From: MPNO01 sp965200535
GTDB lineage: Bacteria > Pseudomonadota > Alphaproteobacteria > MPNO01
NCBI GenBank assembly: GCA_965200535.1
Contig: CBDAUF010000002.1
Location: 1,178,001 to 1,242,000, forward strand
Reading direction: 5' to 3'
DNA length: 64,000 bases
Below the pieces are notes generated by a model. It saw nothing but the letters and a program-made list of their open reading frames with translations, was not told the DNA's origin and did not search any database. Positions 8,658-16,981 of the stretch are shown piece by piece. The position numbers and the translations under genes were made by a program. The first letter of the stretch is position 1. Every line of letters starts with the position of its first letter.

Positions 8658-9389
8658 ATGTGGTCCGACGCGGTCGAGTTGAGGAACTTCTACCGCTCGC
8701 GCATTGGCGGTGTGGCGCACCGTGCAATCCGCGGCCACGTCCGTGCCTTCTGGAGCGATGCAACCGGCATGAGCGTGCTCGGGATCGGATACACCACGCC
8801 CTATCTCGGCCAGTTCCGCCCCGAGGCGGAGCGGGTCGTCGCCGTGATGCCGCCGCGTCAGGGAGTTCTCCGCTGGCCGGGGGAGGGGCCCAATCTGGCG
8901 GCGCTCGCCGACGAATCGGAACTGCCCCTGCCCGATCTCTCCATGGACCGGGTGATCCTCGTTCATGCGCTCGAGGCGACGGAGCAGTTGCGGCCCATGC
9001 TGCGCGAGGTCTGGCGGGTGATGGCGGACGGCGCACGGCTCATCATCGTGGTTCCCAACCGCACCGGAATATGGGCGCGGCTGGACCGCACGCCGTTCGG
9101 TCAGGGCCACCCCTATTCGCAGACGCAGTTGTCGCGGCTTCTGCGAGACGCGATGTTCAACCCGGTGGGGTCGCGCTACGGGCTGTTCGTTCCGCCCAGC
9201 CGGCGGCGGATTCTCGGTGCGGCGGCGCCGACGTGGGAGCGCATCGGTGGGCGCTGGTTTCCCCGCCTCGGCGGCGTGTTGATCGTCGAGGCCACCAAGC
9301 TGATCTATGCCGCCACGCCCGCCGCCGCCCGGTCACGGCGCCGGCGCGCCCTCGCGGCGCAGCAGAAAGATACCCTGTCGGCTCCCTAG
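8658..9389 (+). CDS. Class I SAM-dependent methyltransferase-like protein
   Basis: 243 residues. A Rossmann-type methyltransferase: a degenerate motif I (SVLGIGYTTPYL, residues 36-47), then a post-core region with LPDLSMDRVILVHALE and the strand ADGARLIIVVPNRTGIWAR typical of UbiE-like domains, and a basic C-terminal tail. The SAM motif lacks the usual DxGxGxG string, so activity is uncertain. It is divergent from gloB. Its last 57 bases overlap the 3' end of metW on the opposite strand, so transcripts from the two converge. The substrate is unknown. Confidence 0.75.
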   Translation: MWSDAVELRNFYRSRIGGVAHRAIRGHVRAFWSDATGMSVLGIGYTTPYLGQFRPEAERVVAVMPPRQGVLRWPGEGPNLAALADESELPLPDLSMDRVILVHALEATEQLRPMLREVWRVMADGARLIIVVPNRTGIWARLDRTPFGQGHPYSQTQLSRLLRDAMFNPVGSRYGLFVPPSRRRILGAAAPTWERIGGRWFPRLGGVLIVEATKLIYAATPAAARSRRRRALAAQQKDTLSAP

Positions 9390-9989
9390 ATTGGCGAACG
9401 GACCGATCCGGCCGATCGCCCTGACCCGGCCGTTGCGGTCCAGGGACACCGCGCGCTCCACCACGAGATCGAGGTCCGCGCACAGTTCCTGGAAGTCGCG
9501 GATGGTGCAAAGATGGATGTTCCCGGTGTCGTACCAGCGCTCGGCAGCGTCGCCGATCACCGGCATCCTTCCTTCCCAGAGCAACCGCCAGCGGATACCG
9601 AGCTGGCCGAAATTGGTGAAGGAGACGACCACCCGTGTCGCGATGCGCAGAAGTTGTCCGAGCAGGTCTCGCGGCGCCCGCGTCGCCTGGAGGGTCTGGC
9701 TCAGCACGGCGTAATCGAAAGCGTCGGGCGGATAGTCGGCGACGTCGGTGTCCGCATCGCCCTGGATCACCGAGAGGCCGCGGCTCACGCAGGCGTTCAC
9801 GCCGTCCTGACTGATCTCCATTCCCCGCGCGTCCACAGCCTTGAAATTGACCAGATGGTAGAGGAGTGCGCCGTTGCCGCAGCCGATGTCGAGCACGCGC
9901 GAGCCCGGCTCGATCATGTCGGCGATGATCTGTAGGTCGCGGCGGATCGCCGGCGCCCGGGAGCCGTTCCGCTCCGCCCCGGAGATCAT
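9333..9989 (-). CDS. metW: MetW, methionine biosynthesis partner of MetX
   Basis: 218 residues. A class I methyltransferase fold with a clear SAM motif VLDIGCGNGALL near residues 31-42 and the MetW-typical segments VIQGDADTD and YAVLSQTLQATRAP. MetW is the usual companion of MetX in proteobacteria and is required for efficient homoserine acylation in several of them. ATG 9989 overlaps the metX stop as ATGA, so translation is coupled. The frame continues open far upstream, antisense-free but through metX, and this is not part of the gene. The 3' end overlaps the tail of the plus-strand methyltransferase by 57 bases. Confidence 0.92.
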   Translation of the reverse strand: MISGAERNGSRAPAIRRDLQIIADMIEPGSRVLDIGCGNGALLYHLVNFKAVDARGMEISQDGVNACVSRGLSVIQGDADTDVADYPPDAFDYAVLSQTLQATRAPRDLLGQLLRIATRVVVSFTNFGQLGIRWRLLWEGRMPVIGDAAERWYDTGNIHLCTIRDFQELCADLDLVVERAVSLDRNGRVRAIGRIGPFANLGSRQGIFLLRREGAPAP

Positions 9990-11161
9990 GGCGCGGCGAG
10001 GCCGCGGTGTTTGCCCGCACCGTCGAGAAAGCCGCGCAGCGTGGTCGCGAACTCCGGCTCGTCGAGAAGGAATGCGTCGTGCCCCTTGTCTGTCTCGACC
10101 TCGACGAAGCTGACATTGGCGGCGACGGCGTTGAGCGCCCTGACCACCTCGCGGCTTTCGTTGGTCGGAAACAGCCAGTCGCTGGTGAACGAGAAGAGGC
10201 AGAATCTCACCCCGGTGCCGGCGAAGGCGTTGGCAAGCGCCCCGCCATGCTCGGCGGCTATGTCGAAATAATCCATCGCGCGGGTGATATACAGATAGGA
10301 GTTGGCGTCGAAGCGTTCGACGAAGGTGCTCCCCTGGTGGCGCAGATAGCTCTCGACCTGAAAATCGGCGTCGAACCCGAAGCTCAGCGCGTCGCGCGCT
10401 TGCAGCCGGCGGCCGAACTTGCGGTGAAGCGCCGACTCCGACAGGTAGGTGATGTGGGCCGCCATGCGCGCAACCGCGAGACCGCGCGTCGGCGCCTTGC
10501 CTTGGCGGAGATAGTCGCCCTGGCACCAGTCGGGGTCGGCCATGATCGCCTGACGGCCGACCTCGTTGAAGGCGATGTTTTGCGACGAATGGCGCGCAGC
10601 GGCGGCGATCGGCACCGCTGCGAACACCTGATCGGGGTGGCGCACCGCCCATTCGAGGACCTGCATCCCGCCCATCGAGCCGCCGATCACGCAGAACAAC
10701 TGCTCGATCTCCAGATGGTCGAGCAGCAGCGCCTGGACATGCACCATGTCGCTGATGGTAATGACCGGGAAATCGAGACCGTAGAACGCGCCGGTCTTCG
10801 GGTTTGGTGTCATCGGCCCGCTGGTGCCCATGCACCCGCCGAGCACGTTGGAGCAGACGACGAAGTAGCGGTCGGTGTCGATCACCTTCCCCGGGCCGAC
10901 CAGCAACTCCCACCATCCGGGCTTGCCGGTAACCGGATGGGTCTCTGCGACGAACTGGTCGCCGGTCAGGGCGTGGCAGACCATGATCGCATTCGAGCGG
11001 TCGGCGTTCAGCGTACCGTAGGTGCGGTAGGCGACCGTGACCGGCCCGAGTTCGACGCCGCAGTCGAGCCTGAGCGGCCGCTCTGTCGCCAGCTCGACGT
11101 GGGTGCCGGGAATGTCTGTCTGCAACAACGATGACCGGCGATTGATCGATACGGGCTCCAT
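9986..11161 (-). CDS. metX: Homoserine O-acyltransferase MetX
   Basis: 391 residues. An alpha/beta-hydrolase-fold enzyme: oxyanion region YGTLNADRSNAI with CHALTGD, nucleophile elbow G-G-S-M-G-G near residues 160-165, and the acid/base region C-terminally, with the histidine in DKGHDAFLLDEPEF. It transfers an acyl group (acetyl in most homologues) from CoA to L-homoserine, the first committed step of methionine synthesis, in the cytosol. It begins with ATG 11161 and is coupled to metW. It is divergent from the aromatic amino-acid operon. I looked for a SAM-II-like riboswitch in the 5' leader and found none convincing; the promoter at 11244-11272 serves this strand. Confidence 0.93.
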   Translation of the reverse strand: MEPVSINRRSSLLQTDIPGTHVELATERPLRLDCGVELGPVTVAYRTYGTLNADRSNAIMVCHALTGDQFVAETHPVTGKPGWWELLVGPGKVIDTDRYFVVCSNVLGGCMGTSGPMTPNPKTGAFYGLDFPVITISDMVHVQALLLDHLEIEQLFCVIGGSMGGMQVLEWAVRHPDQVFAAVPIAAAARHSSQNIAFNEVGRQAIMADPDWCQGDYLRQGKAPTRGLAVARMAAHITYLSESALHRKFGRRLQARDALSFGFDADFQVESYLRHQGSTFVERFDANSYLYITRAMDYFDIAAEHGGALANAFAGTGVRFCLFSFTSDWLFPTNESREVVRALNAVAANVSFVEVETDKGHDAFLLDEPEFATTLRGFLDGAGKHRGLAAP

Positions 11162-11243
11162 GGCCGATACGTGCGCTTGAGTTTCCCCGAGAAGCCGGCA
11201 GCCGCAGCATGCGATCCCCGCACGGCGGGCGGCAGCCGCGCGG

Positions 11244-11273
11244 ATTGTAACCGACGACCGGTCCGGTTATAAG
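11244..11273. promoter_or_regulatory. Overlapping divergent promoters with an inverted repeat between metX and the aromatic operon
   Basis: Plus strand: -35 TTGTAA (11245-11250), 17-base spacer, -10 TATAAG (11268-11273). Minus strand: -10 TACAAT (complement of 11244-11249), 17-base spacer, -35-like TTATAA (complement of 11267-11272). The two promoters therefore use nearly the same bases. TTGTAACCG (11245-11253) and CGGTTATAA (11264-11272) form an imperfect inverted repeat (8 of 9), a possible operator. This would place the plus-strand transcription start near 11280. Promoter elements are read by eye; activity is inferred. Confidence 0.55.
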
Positions 11274-11349
11274 GCGTAAGCTAAACGCATTGAATTCTTT
11301 CGCGTACGGGCGGCGCCGGCATTGGGGCGAGGGGAGTCGCAAGTCCGTC

Positions 11350-12255
11350 ATGGAGCGTTCGGAAAACGATCTTCTCGAGGTACGAAAGCGCATCGATGAT
11401 ATCGATGAAGGTCTGCACGACCTGCTGATCGAGCGCGCCGCTCTGGTGCAGGCGGTGATCGATGCCAAGGCCGATTCGGCGACGCCCTTTTTCCGCCCCG
11501 GCCGCGAGGCGGACATCCTGCGTCGGCTGGTGGAGCGCCACGAGGGCAGTTTTCCGCTGGTGCCGCTGGTTCTGATCTGGCGCCAGATCATCTCCGCGAG
11601 TCTCGGTTTGCAGAGCAGGTTCGTTGTGTCCGTCTGCGCCGCGGAGGAAACCGATGCGCGACGCGAACTCGCCCAGGCCCACTTCGGCGTGGCCGCGCCG
11701 ATTTCCGTTCATGGAACCGCCGCCGGCGTGTTCAATGCGGTCACCCACGGCCGCGCATCGGTGGGCATCCTGCCGTTCCCGGCGGATGGGGAAGACGAGC
11801 CATGGTGGCCGCGTCTGGTGCGGTACAGCGAGGGTCCCGACGGAGGCCCGTCGATCGTCGCCCGGCTGCCGTTCGCACCGACCGGACGGCGCCCCGACGC
11901 CGCGGCGGATTCCCTGTTGATCGCGATGCAGGCTCCGGAGCCGTCGGCGCGCGACCGAAGCGTCATTGCGGTGGAAACCGATACCGACACCAGCCGCACC
12001 CGGGTTCAGGCGGCCTTCCGGTCGCACGGGCTGGAGATACGGATGACGATGGTGCATCGCGGCGACGCTAACCCCGAGACCGAACTCTTCCTCCTCGAAG
12101 TCGACGGCTTTATCCGGAGCGACGATAACAGGGTCGCGGAGATCGAGCGGGAAATCGGAGGGCAGAAACCGGTGGCCGTCCAGGTGCTGGGCGCCTATGC
12201 GGAGCCCTTCCCGTTTGGCGATTTCGATGCCCGCCATGGTGCAAACGAGCCGTGA
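11350..12255 (+). CDS. Chorismate mutase (AroQ-type) with divergent prephenate-dehydratase-like C-terminal region
   Basis: 301 residues from ATG 11350; an upstream in-frame ATG at 11290 would leave almost no leader after the predicted promoter. Residues 1-90 are a helical AroQ chorismate mutase domain: LLEVRKRIDDIDEGLHDLL, AVIDAK, and FRPGREADILRRL, which hold the usual Arg/Lys/Glu substrate contacts. It converts chorismate to prephenate. The rest has an alternating alpha/beta pattern that vaguely recalls the prephenate-dehydratase and ACT layout but lacks recognisable catalytic motifs. It is the first gene of an operon with hisC and tyrC (GTGA overlap, then 2 bases). Confidence 0.8.
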   Translation: MERSENDLLEVRKRIDDIDEGLHDLLIERAALVQAVIDAKADSATPFFRPGREADILRRLVERHEGSFPLVPLVLIWRQIISASLGLQSRFVVSVCAAEETDARRELAQAHFGVAAPISVHGTAAGVFNAVTHGRASVGILPFPADGEDEPWWPRLVRYSEGPDGGPSIVARLPFAPTGRRPDAAADSLLIAMQAPEPSARDRSVIAVETDTDTSRTRVQAAFRSHGLEIRMTMVHRGDANPETELFLLEVDGFIRSDDNRVAEIEREIGGQKPVAVQVLGAYAEPFPFGDFDARHGANEP

Positions 12256-13340
12256 GCGAACCCGTCCCCCGGCCGGGCATTCTCGATATCGCGCCCTACG
12301 TCCCCGGAGAATCCTCCATCCCGGGTATGGAGCGCGTGATCAAGCTGTCTTCCAACGAAGGCGCTTTCGGACCGAGTCGTGCGGCGGTCCGTGCCCTGGC
12401 GGAGACCGCGGCCCATATCCATCGGTATCCCGACGGCGGCGCAGCGGCGCTGCGCGAGGCGATCGGCAAGGCCCACGGGCTCGATCCCGCGCGCATCGTA
12501 TGCGGCGCCGGATCCGACGACCTGCTCTTTCTGCTGGCGCGGAGCTATGCCGGGCCGGGGGATCAGGTGCTGACCCATGCTCATGCTTTTGCCATGTACC
12601 GAATCATCGGCCTCGGCGTCGGCGCCGAGGTGGTGGAAGCGCCGGAACGGGCGCTCACGGCCGATGTCGATGCCTTGCTCGCCGCGGTTACCCCGGCGAC
12701 GCGGATCGTCTACATCGCCAACCCCAACAACCCGACCGGCACCTACATCCCGGTGGATGAGCTCGAGCGCCTGCGCGGGGGGCTCCCGGATCATGTGGTC
12801 CTGGTCATCGACGCGGCCTATGCCGAATACGTCACCCGCAACGACTACGCGGCCGGCGAGGATCTGGTCGATCGCGGCAACAACACGGTGATGACGCGGA
12901 CATTCTCCAAGATCTACGGGCTCGGCGGCGTCCGGCTCGGTTGGGCCTACTGTCCGGAAGAGATCGCCGATGTGCTCCACCGCGTCCGCGCGCCGTTCAA
13001 TATCTCCGCGCCGGCGCAGGCGGCGGGAATCGCCGCGGTCAACGACACTGATTTCGTCGCCCGGTCGCGCGACCACAACGCTTCCTGGCTGCCCTGGGTC
13101 GCCGAGCGGATCGCGGCGTGCGGGCTCACGGTGACGCCGAGCGCCGCCAATTTCGTGCTCGTCGGGTTCCCCGGCGAGGAGGGCAGCAACGCCCGCGCCG
13201 CGCTCGCCCATCTCGCGCGCCGGGGTTTGATCCCGCGTTCGGTGGCCGGCAACGGGCTGCCCAACCACATCCGGATCACCATCGGAGTGGAAGACGAGAT
13301 GCGTACGCTCGTCGATGCGATCGAGGCCTTCGTGGGCTGA
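12252..13340 (+). CDS. hisC: Histidinol-phosphate (broad-range) aminotransferase
   Basis: 362 residues from GTG 12252, overlapping the preceding stop as GTGA. A fold-type I PLP aminotransferase: SSNEGAFGPS near the N-terminus, NPNNPTGTY (about residues 157-165), DAAYAEY, and the PLP lysine in TFSKIYGLGGVRLGW (Lys about residue 220). HisC transfers an amino group from glutamate to imidazole acetol phosphate. Sitting between chorismate mutase and prephenate dehydrogenase, it probably also transaminates prephenate or 4-hydroxyphenylpyruvate, as several homologues do (inference). Cytosolic, PLP-dependent. Confidence 0.9.
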   Translation: MSEPVPRPGILDIAPYVPGESSIPGMERVIKLSSNEGAFGPSRAAVRALAETAAHIHRYPDGGAAALREAIGKAHGLDPARIVCGAGSDDLLFLLARSYAGPGDQVLTHAHAFAMYRIIGLGVGAEVVEAPERALTADVDALLAAVTPATRIVYIANPNNPTGTYIPVDELERLRGGLPDHVVLVIDAAYAEYVTRNDYAAGEDLVDRGNNTVMTRTFSKIYGLGGVRLGWAYCPEEIADVLHRVRAPFNISAPAQAAGIAAVNDTDFVARSRDHNASWLPWVAERIAACGLTVTPSAANFVLVGFPGEEGSNARAALAHLARRGLIPRSVAGNGLPNHIRITIGVEDEMRTLVDAIEAFVG

Positions 13341-13342
13341 GC

Positions 13343-14257
13343 ATGGCGAGTGACATTCTGTTCGAGCGGATCGCCCTGATCGGGATCGGGCTGATCGGTT
13401 CCTCGCTGGCCCGGGTGGTCCGGCGCGACGGTCTCGCCGGCCATATCGCGGCCTGCGCCCGGCGTGCCGAGACGCTGGAGGCGGCGGTCAGGCTCGGGAT
13501 CGCCGATTCGGTCACCGACGATCCGGCCGAGGCGGCGGCGGGCGCCGATCTCGTCATCATCTGCACCCCGATCGGGAGTTACGGCGCCATCGCACGCGCG
13601 ATCGCGCCCAGCCTCGCGCCGGGCGCCATCCTTTCCGACGTCGGCTCGGTCAAGCGGGCGGTGCTCGCGTCCGTGATGCCCCATCTCCCCGCCGGCGTGC
13701 ATTTCGTTCCCGGGCACCCGATCGCCGGCACCGAGGATTCCGGCCCGGAAGCGGGCTTCGATACCCTGTTCGAGGGACGCTGGTTTCTGATTACGCCGCC
13801 GCTGGGGACGGACGAGGGCGCCGTCGAGCGGGTCGCCGAACTGTGGCGGCGGGCGGGCAGCATGATCGCCACGATGGACGCCGAACACCATGACTATGTG
13901 CTCGCGATCACCTCGCACATCCCGCATCTGATCGCCTATACCATCGTCGGAACGGCGACCGATCTGGAGGACCACTTGAAGTCCGAGGTCATCAAGTATT
14001 CGGCTGCCGGATTTCGCGACTTCACCCGGATCGCCGGTTCCGATCCGGTCATGTGGCGCGACATTTTCCTCAACAACCGCGAGGCCGTACTCGAGATGCT
14101 GGGCCGTTTCATGGAGGATCTCACCGCGCTCCAGCGCGCGGTGCGGGTCGGCGACGGCACGGCGCTCGAACTGCTCTTCACGCGCACGCGCGATATCCGC
14201 CGCGGCGTCGTCGCGGCCCAGCAGCACATACCGCCCCGCCCCGGAACCCGAGACTGA
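13343..14257 (+). CDS. tyrC: Prephenate/arogenate (cyclohexadienyl) dehydrogenase
   Basis: 304 residues from ATG 13343, two bases after the hisC stop. The N-terminal NAD(P)-binding motif is GIGLIGSSLARVV near residues 12-24. The helical dimerisation domain follows, with the typical GHPIAGTEDSG and HHDYVLAITSHIPHLIAY segments; the histidine in HPIAG and the basic residues around it bind substrate. It oxidatively decarboxylates prephenate or arogenate in tyrosine synthesis. It is the third gene of the aroQ-like-hisC-tyrC operon. Longer in-frame extensions upstream lie within hisC and are not needed. Confidence 0.9.
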   Translation: MASDILFERIALIGIGLIGSSLARVVRRDGLAGHIAACARRAETLEAAVRLGIADSVTDDPAEAAAGADLVIICTPIGSYGAIARAIAPSLAPGAILSDVGSVKRAVLASVMPHLPAGVHFVPGHPIAGTEDSGPEAGFDTLFEGRWFLITPPLGTDEGAVERVAELWRRAGSMIATMDAEHHDYVLAITSHIPHLIAYTIVGTATDLEDHLKSEVIKYSAAGFRDFTRIAGSDPVMWRDIFLNNREAVLEMLGRFMEDLTALQRAVRVGDGTALELLFTRTRDIRRGVVAAQQHIPPRPGTRD

Positions 14258-14423
14258 ACCGCATCGTCCGCGCCGCCGGCGAAGCGAGCGGCGGTCGAGC
14301 GCCGCTGCGCCCGGCGCTATTGTGTCGCGATGGGCGCTCCGACAGACCCGCACAACGCATCCTCCGAACGATGACCGGCGGTTCCGGCGTCCTTCTCGTG
14401 GCCCGGCGCGGAGGCTCCCGGCC

Positions 14424-15302
14424 GTGACCGGCCGCCTGTCCGCGCACGCGCTGTTTCTTGCCGCCGCGCCGCTGATCTTCGCGGTGACCTGGAGCACCGG
14501 GAATATCTTCACCAAGTACGGTATGCCCTATGTTGAGCCGCTGACCTTCCTCGCGCTCCGGTTCGCGTTCGGGACGCTGTTTCTGGTCGCCATCGCCGCC
14601 GCGGTCCGCGCGCCCTGGCCGTCCAGCGCCGCCGAGGCCGGCCATATGGCGGCGGCCGGGATCATGGTGCACGGCGGCTACCTATGGTCGGTATTCGTTG
14701 CCGTCGACCAGGGGGTTGCGATCGGCACGCTTGCCCTCATCGTCGGGTTGCAGCCTCTGCTCACCGCGCTGATCGTCGGCCGCGCGCTCGGCGAGACCGT
14801 GGGTCCGCGCCAGTGGACCGGCCTGCTCCTCGGCTTCGCCGGCGTCGGCATGGTGGTGTGGCGCAAGGTCGACATTGCCGAGGGAACCCTGTTCGGCATG
14901 GCGCTCGGCGTCGTCAGCGTATTGGCGCTGACGGTGGGGACCGTCTACCAGAAGCGTTTCTGCCCCGACATGGACCTGCGCTCGGGAACCGCCCTGCAAC
15001 AGGGCGTGAATGCGCTGCTGACCCTCGGCCTCGTGCTGATGTTGGAGACGCGGGCCATCGCCTGGACCGGCGAGTTCGTCTTTTCCCTTTTCTGGCTCGT
15101 CGTCGTTCTCACCATCGGAGCCTACAACCTCCTGTTCTACCTGCTTCGGCGCGGCGAGGCCTCGCGGGTGGCGAGCCTCTTTTACCTCACTCCCGCGATC
15201 ACCACCGCGATGGGCTATTTCATGTTCGGCGAGAGTCTCGGCCCGGTGACCCTGATCGGCATGGCCGTTGCGGTGACCGGCTTCGCGCTGGCCTCCAGAT
15301 GA
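14424..15302 (+). CDS. DMT/EamA-family membrane transporter
   Basis: 292 residues from GTG 14424, preceded by GCGGAGG (14407-14413). Ten hydrophobic segments arranged as two EamA repeats of five helices; the first begins LFLAAAPLIFAVTWSTGNIFTKYG and the last repeat ends MGYFMFGESLGPVTLIGMAVAVTGFALASR. Family members export amino acids, nucleotides or metabolites by drug/metabolite exchange. The substrate is unknown. It lies 166 bases after tyrC and 7 bases before a ChaC-like gene, so the latter pair is probably one transcript. I see no gene in the 14258-14423 gap. Confidence 0.85.
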   Translation: MTGRLSAHALFLAAAPLIFAVTWSTGNIFTKYGMPYVEPLTFLALRFAFGTLFLVAIAAAVRAPWPSSAAEAGHMAAAGIMVHGGYLWSVFVAVDQGVAIGTLALIVGLQPLLTALIVGRALGETVGPRQWTGLLLGFAGVGMVVWRKVDIAEGTLFGMALGVVSVLALTVGTVYQKRFCPDMDLRSGTALQQGVNALLTLGLVLMLETRAIAWTGEFVFSLFWLVVVLTIGAYNLLFYLLRRGEASRVASLFYLTPAITTAMGYFMFGESLGPVTLIGMAVAVTGFALASR

Positions 15303-15309
15303 CCGCGAA

Positions 15310-15876
15310 ATGACCGGAAAGATCGTTTTCGACCGCGAGGGCGATATCTGGTTCTTCGCCTACGGTTCGCTGATGTGGGATCCCGGTTTCGATTTCGTCG
15401 AAAGGCGCGCGGCGCTGGTGCGGGGCTATCACCGCCGGTTCTGCGTCGATTCCACCGTCTACCGCGGGACGCCCGACCGGCCGGGGCTGGTGCTCGGACT
15501 GGACCGGGGCGGGGCCTGCCGCGGCCTCGCCTACCGGATCGCGGCATCCGGCCGCGCGGCGGCGGCCCTGCATATCGAACGGCGGGAACTCGCGGAGGAC
15601 ATCTATCTCCTGCGCGAGGTGGCGCTCGAGACCGCGGCGGGGCGGGTGCGGGGCTACACGCTGGTGGTCGACCGCGGGACGCCCTACTACGCGCGCGGGC
15701 TCGCGGGCGAAGAGGAAGCGCGCCGCATCGCGACATGCCGCGGCGAGCGCGGAACGAACGCGGCCTATCTCGACGATACGATCGCGCGGCTGGAGGCGCT
15801 CGGGGTTCGCGACCGCGGACTCCTGGCGCTGCGCCGCCGGGTGCGCATGGCCGTCGAAGGCGTGCGGGATCGGTAG
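15310..15876 (+). CDS. ChaC-like gamma-glutamylcyclotransferase
   Basis: 188 residues. The N-terminal motif F-A-Y-G-S-L-M-W near residues 16-23 is the family's substrate-binding loop, followed by the LVRGYHRRFC strand and, mid-protein, YLLREVALET with the position where the catalytic Glu is expected. Related enzymes release 5-oxoproline from glutathione or gamma-glutamyl amino acids in the cytosol. It overlaps nothing and is 7 bases from the DMT transporter, suggesting a shared transcript; a link between thiol breakdown and export is only a guess. Confidence 0.85.
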   Translation: MTGKIVFDREGDIWFFAYGSLMWDPGFDFVERRAALVRGYHRRFCVDSTVYRGTPDRPGLVLGLDRGGACRGLAYRIAASGRAAAALHIERRELAEDIYLLREVALETAAGRVRGYTLVVDRGTPYYARGLAGEEEARRIATCRGERGTNAAYLDDTIARLEALGVRDRGLLALRRRVRMAVEGVRDR

Positions 15877-15983
15877 AACGGGGGAAACGAGTACCGCGGC
15901 GATGTCGGGCGAGGGCTTGCCCGCCCGCGAGAACCGCGCTCAGCGATCTTTCGCCGCGGTTCCTCCCGGTCGAATACGCGCGG

Positions 15984-16841
15984 TCACGTGTCCTGGTCGC
16001 GCCGGCCGGAGGGACGCGCGCCGAGCTTGAACGGCTCGAACGTCGGCTTGTAACTCTTCTCGTCGAGAAACTGCCGAAGGCCGGTATTGTAGGAATCTTC
16101 GGCGTCGCTGACCTTGATCGCCTGGCCCTTGGCGGCGAGATAGTCATACGCTTGACCGAAATCCATCGTGCGGACCTGGCGCACCGCCTGCTTGGTCGCG
16201 CGCAGCACCGCGGGGCTCTTCTTCATCAGTTTTTCGGCGAGCCTGGTCGTCTCGGCCTCCAGATCGTCGTCCGGTACGGCATAGTTGATCATGCCGATTC
16301 TGGCCGCCTCGTCGCCGTCGAACGGATCGCCGAGGCAGGCGTAATAGAGGGCGTGCCGCGGCAGGACCGCGTTAGACACGACCTTGGCGACCAGCGCGCC
16401 GGGCAGGATGCCCCAGTTGACCTCGGAAAGCGAGAAGGTGGCGCTCTTCGCCGCGATCGCGAAATCGGTCGCAAGCAACTGCATGAAGGCGCCGCCGACG
16501 CAGTAGCCGCGGATCATCGCGATCGTCGGCTTGTCGTAGTTGTACAGACGCTGCCAGCGCCAGCTATTCGCGTAGGACTGCGCTCTCTTGCGTTCGTATG
16601 GGTCGTTCTCGAGTTCGCGAAAGAATTTCTTGAGATCCTGTCCGGCGCTGAAATTGCCGCCTGCGCCGGTGACCACGACGACGCGCGCATCCGGGTCCGC
16701 CTCGAGCCGGGCGAGGGCATCGTCCATGTCGTAGTGGAGCTGGGGGCTCATGGCGTTGCGCTTTTCCGGCCGGTTCATGACCGCCCACGCAATACCGTCG
16801 CGAACCTCGACCTCGACGCATTCGTAGCTGTATTCGGCCAT
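15984..16841 (-). CDS. Hydroxycinnamoyl/feruloyl-CoA hydratase-lyase-like crotonase
   Basis: 285 residues from ATG 16841, with GGGGAA five bases upstream. A crotonase-fold protein. Oxyanion-hole segments are FSAGQDL (residues 64-70) and CVGGAF (114-119). The segment SLSEVNWGILPG places Glu140 where HCHL has its catalytic Glu143, and DYLAAK near residue 232 matches the Tyr region of that enzyme. From memory it resembles Pseudomonas HCHL more than beta-oxidation hydratases (NRPEKRNAMSP, YNYDKPTIAM). Expected role: hydration and retro-aldol cleavage of feruloyl- or coumaroyl-CoA to vanillin or 4-hydroxybenzaldehyde. The upstream ADP-forming acyl-CoA synthetase supports this. No vanillin dehydrogenase lies nearby. 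Confidence 0.7.
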   Translation of the reverse strand: MAEYSYECVEVEVRDGIAWAVMNRPEKRNAMSPQLHYDMDDALARLEADPDARVVVVTGAGGNFSAGQDLKKFFRELENDPYERKRAQSYANSWRWQRLYNYDKPTIAMIRGYCVGGAFMQLLATDFAIAAKSATFSLSEVNWGILPGALVAKVVSNAVLPRHALYYACLGDPFDGDEAARIGMINYAVPDDDLEAETTRLAEKLMKKSPAVLRATKQAVRQVRTMDFGQAYDYLAAKGQAIKVSDAEDSYNTGLRQFLDEKSYKPTFEPFKLGARPSGRRDQDT

Positions 16842-16981
16842 GATTTCCCCTCGGGCTTGCTGCATTTCCGCGTTGCCGCACGCGAAACCTAATCGGAGCG
16901 CGGCGGCCCATCAAACCCGTCGCAGGCTCATCCGCCGGACCGCTTTTCCCGGCATCGGGGGCCGTTCGGGAAGGCCGCAGT

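Noticed and set aside
11162..11243. Possible SAM-responsive riboswitch upstream of metX.
   Set aside because: No pseudoknot pattern of the SAM-II kind could be traced in the leader by eye.
9990..11591. Upstream extension of the metW frame to a 752-residue product.
   Set aside because: It runs through metX in another frame and is Arg-rich with no motif; metW starts at the ATGA overlap.
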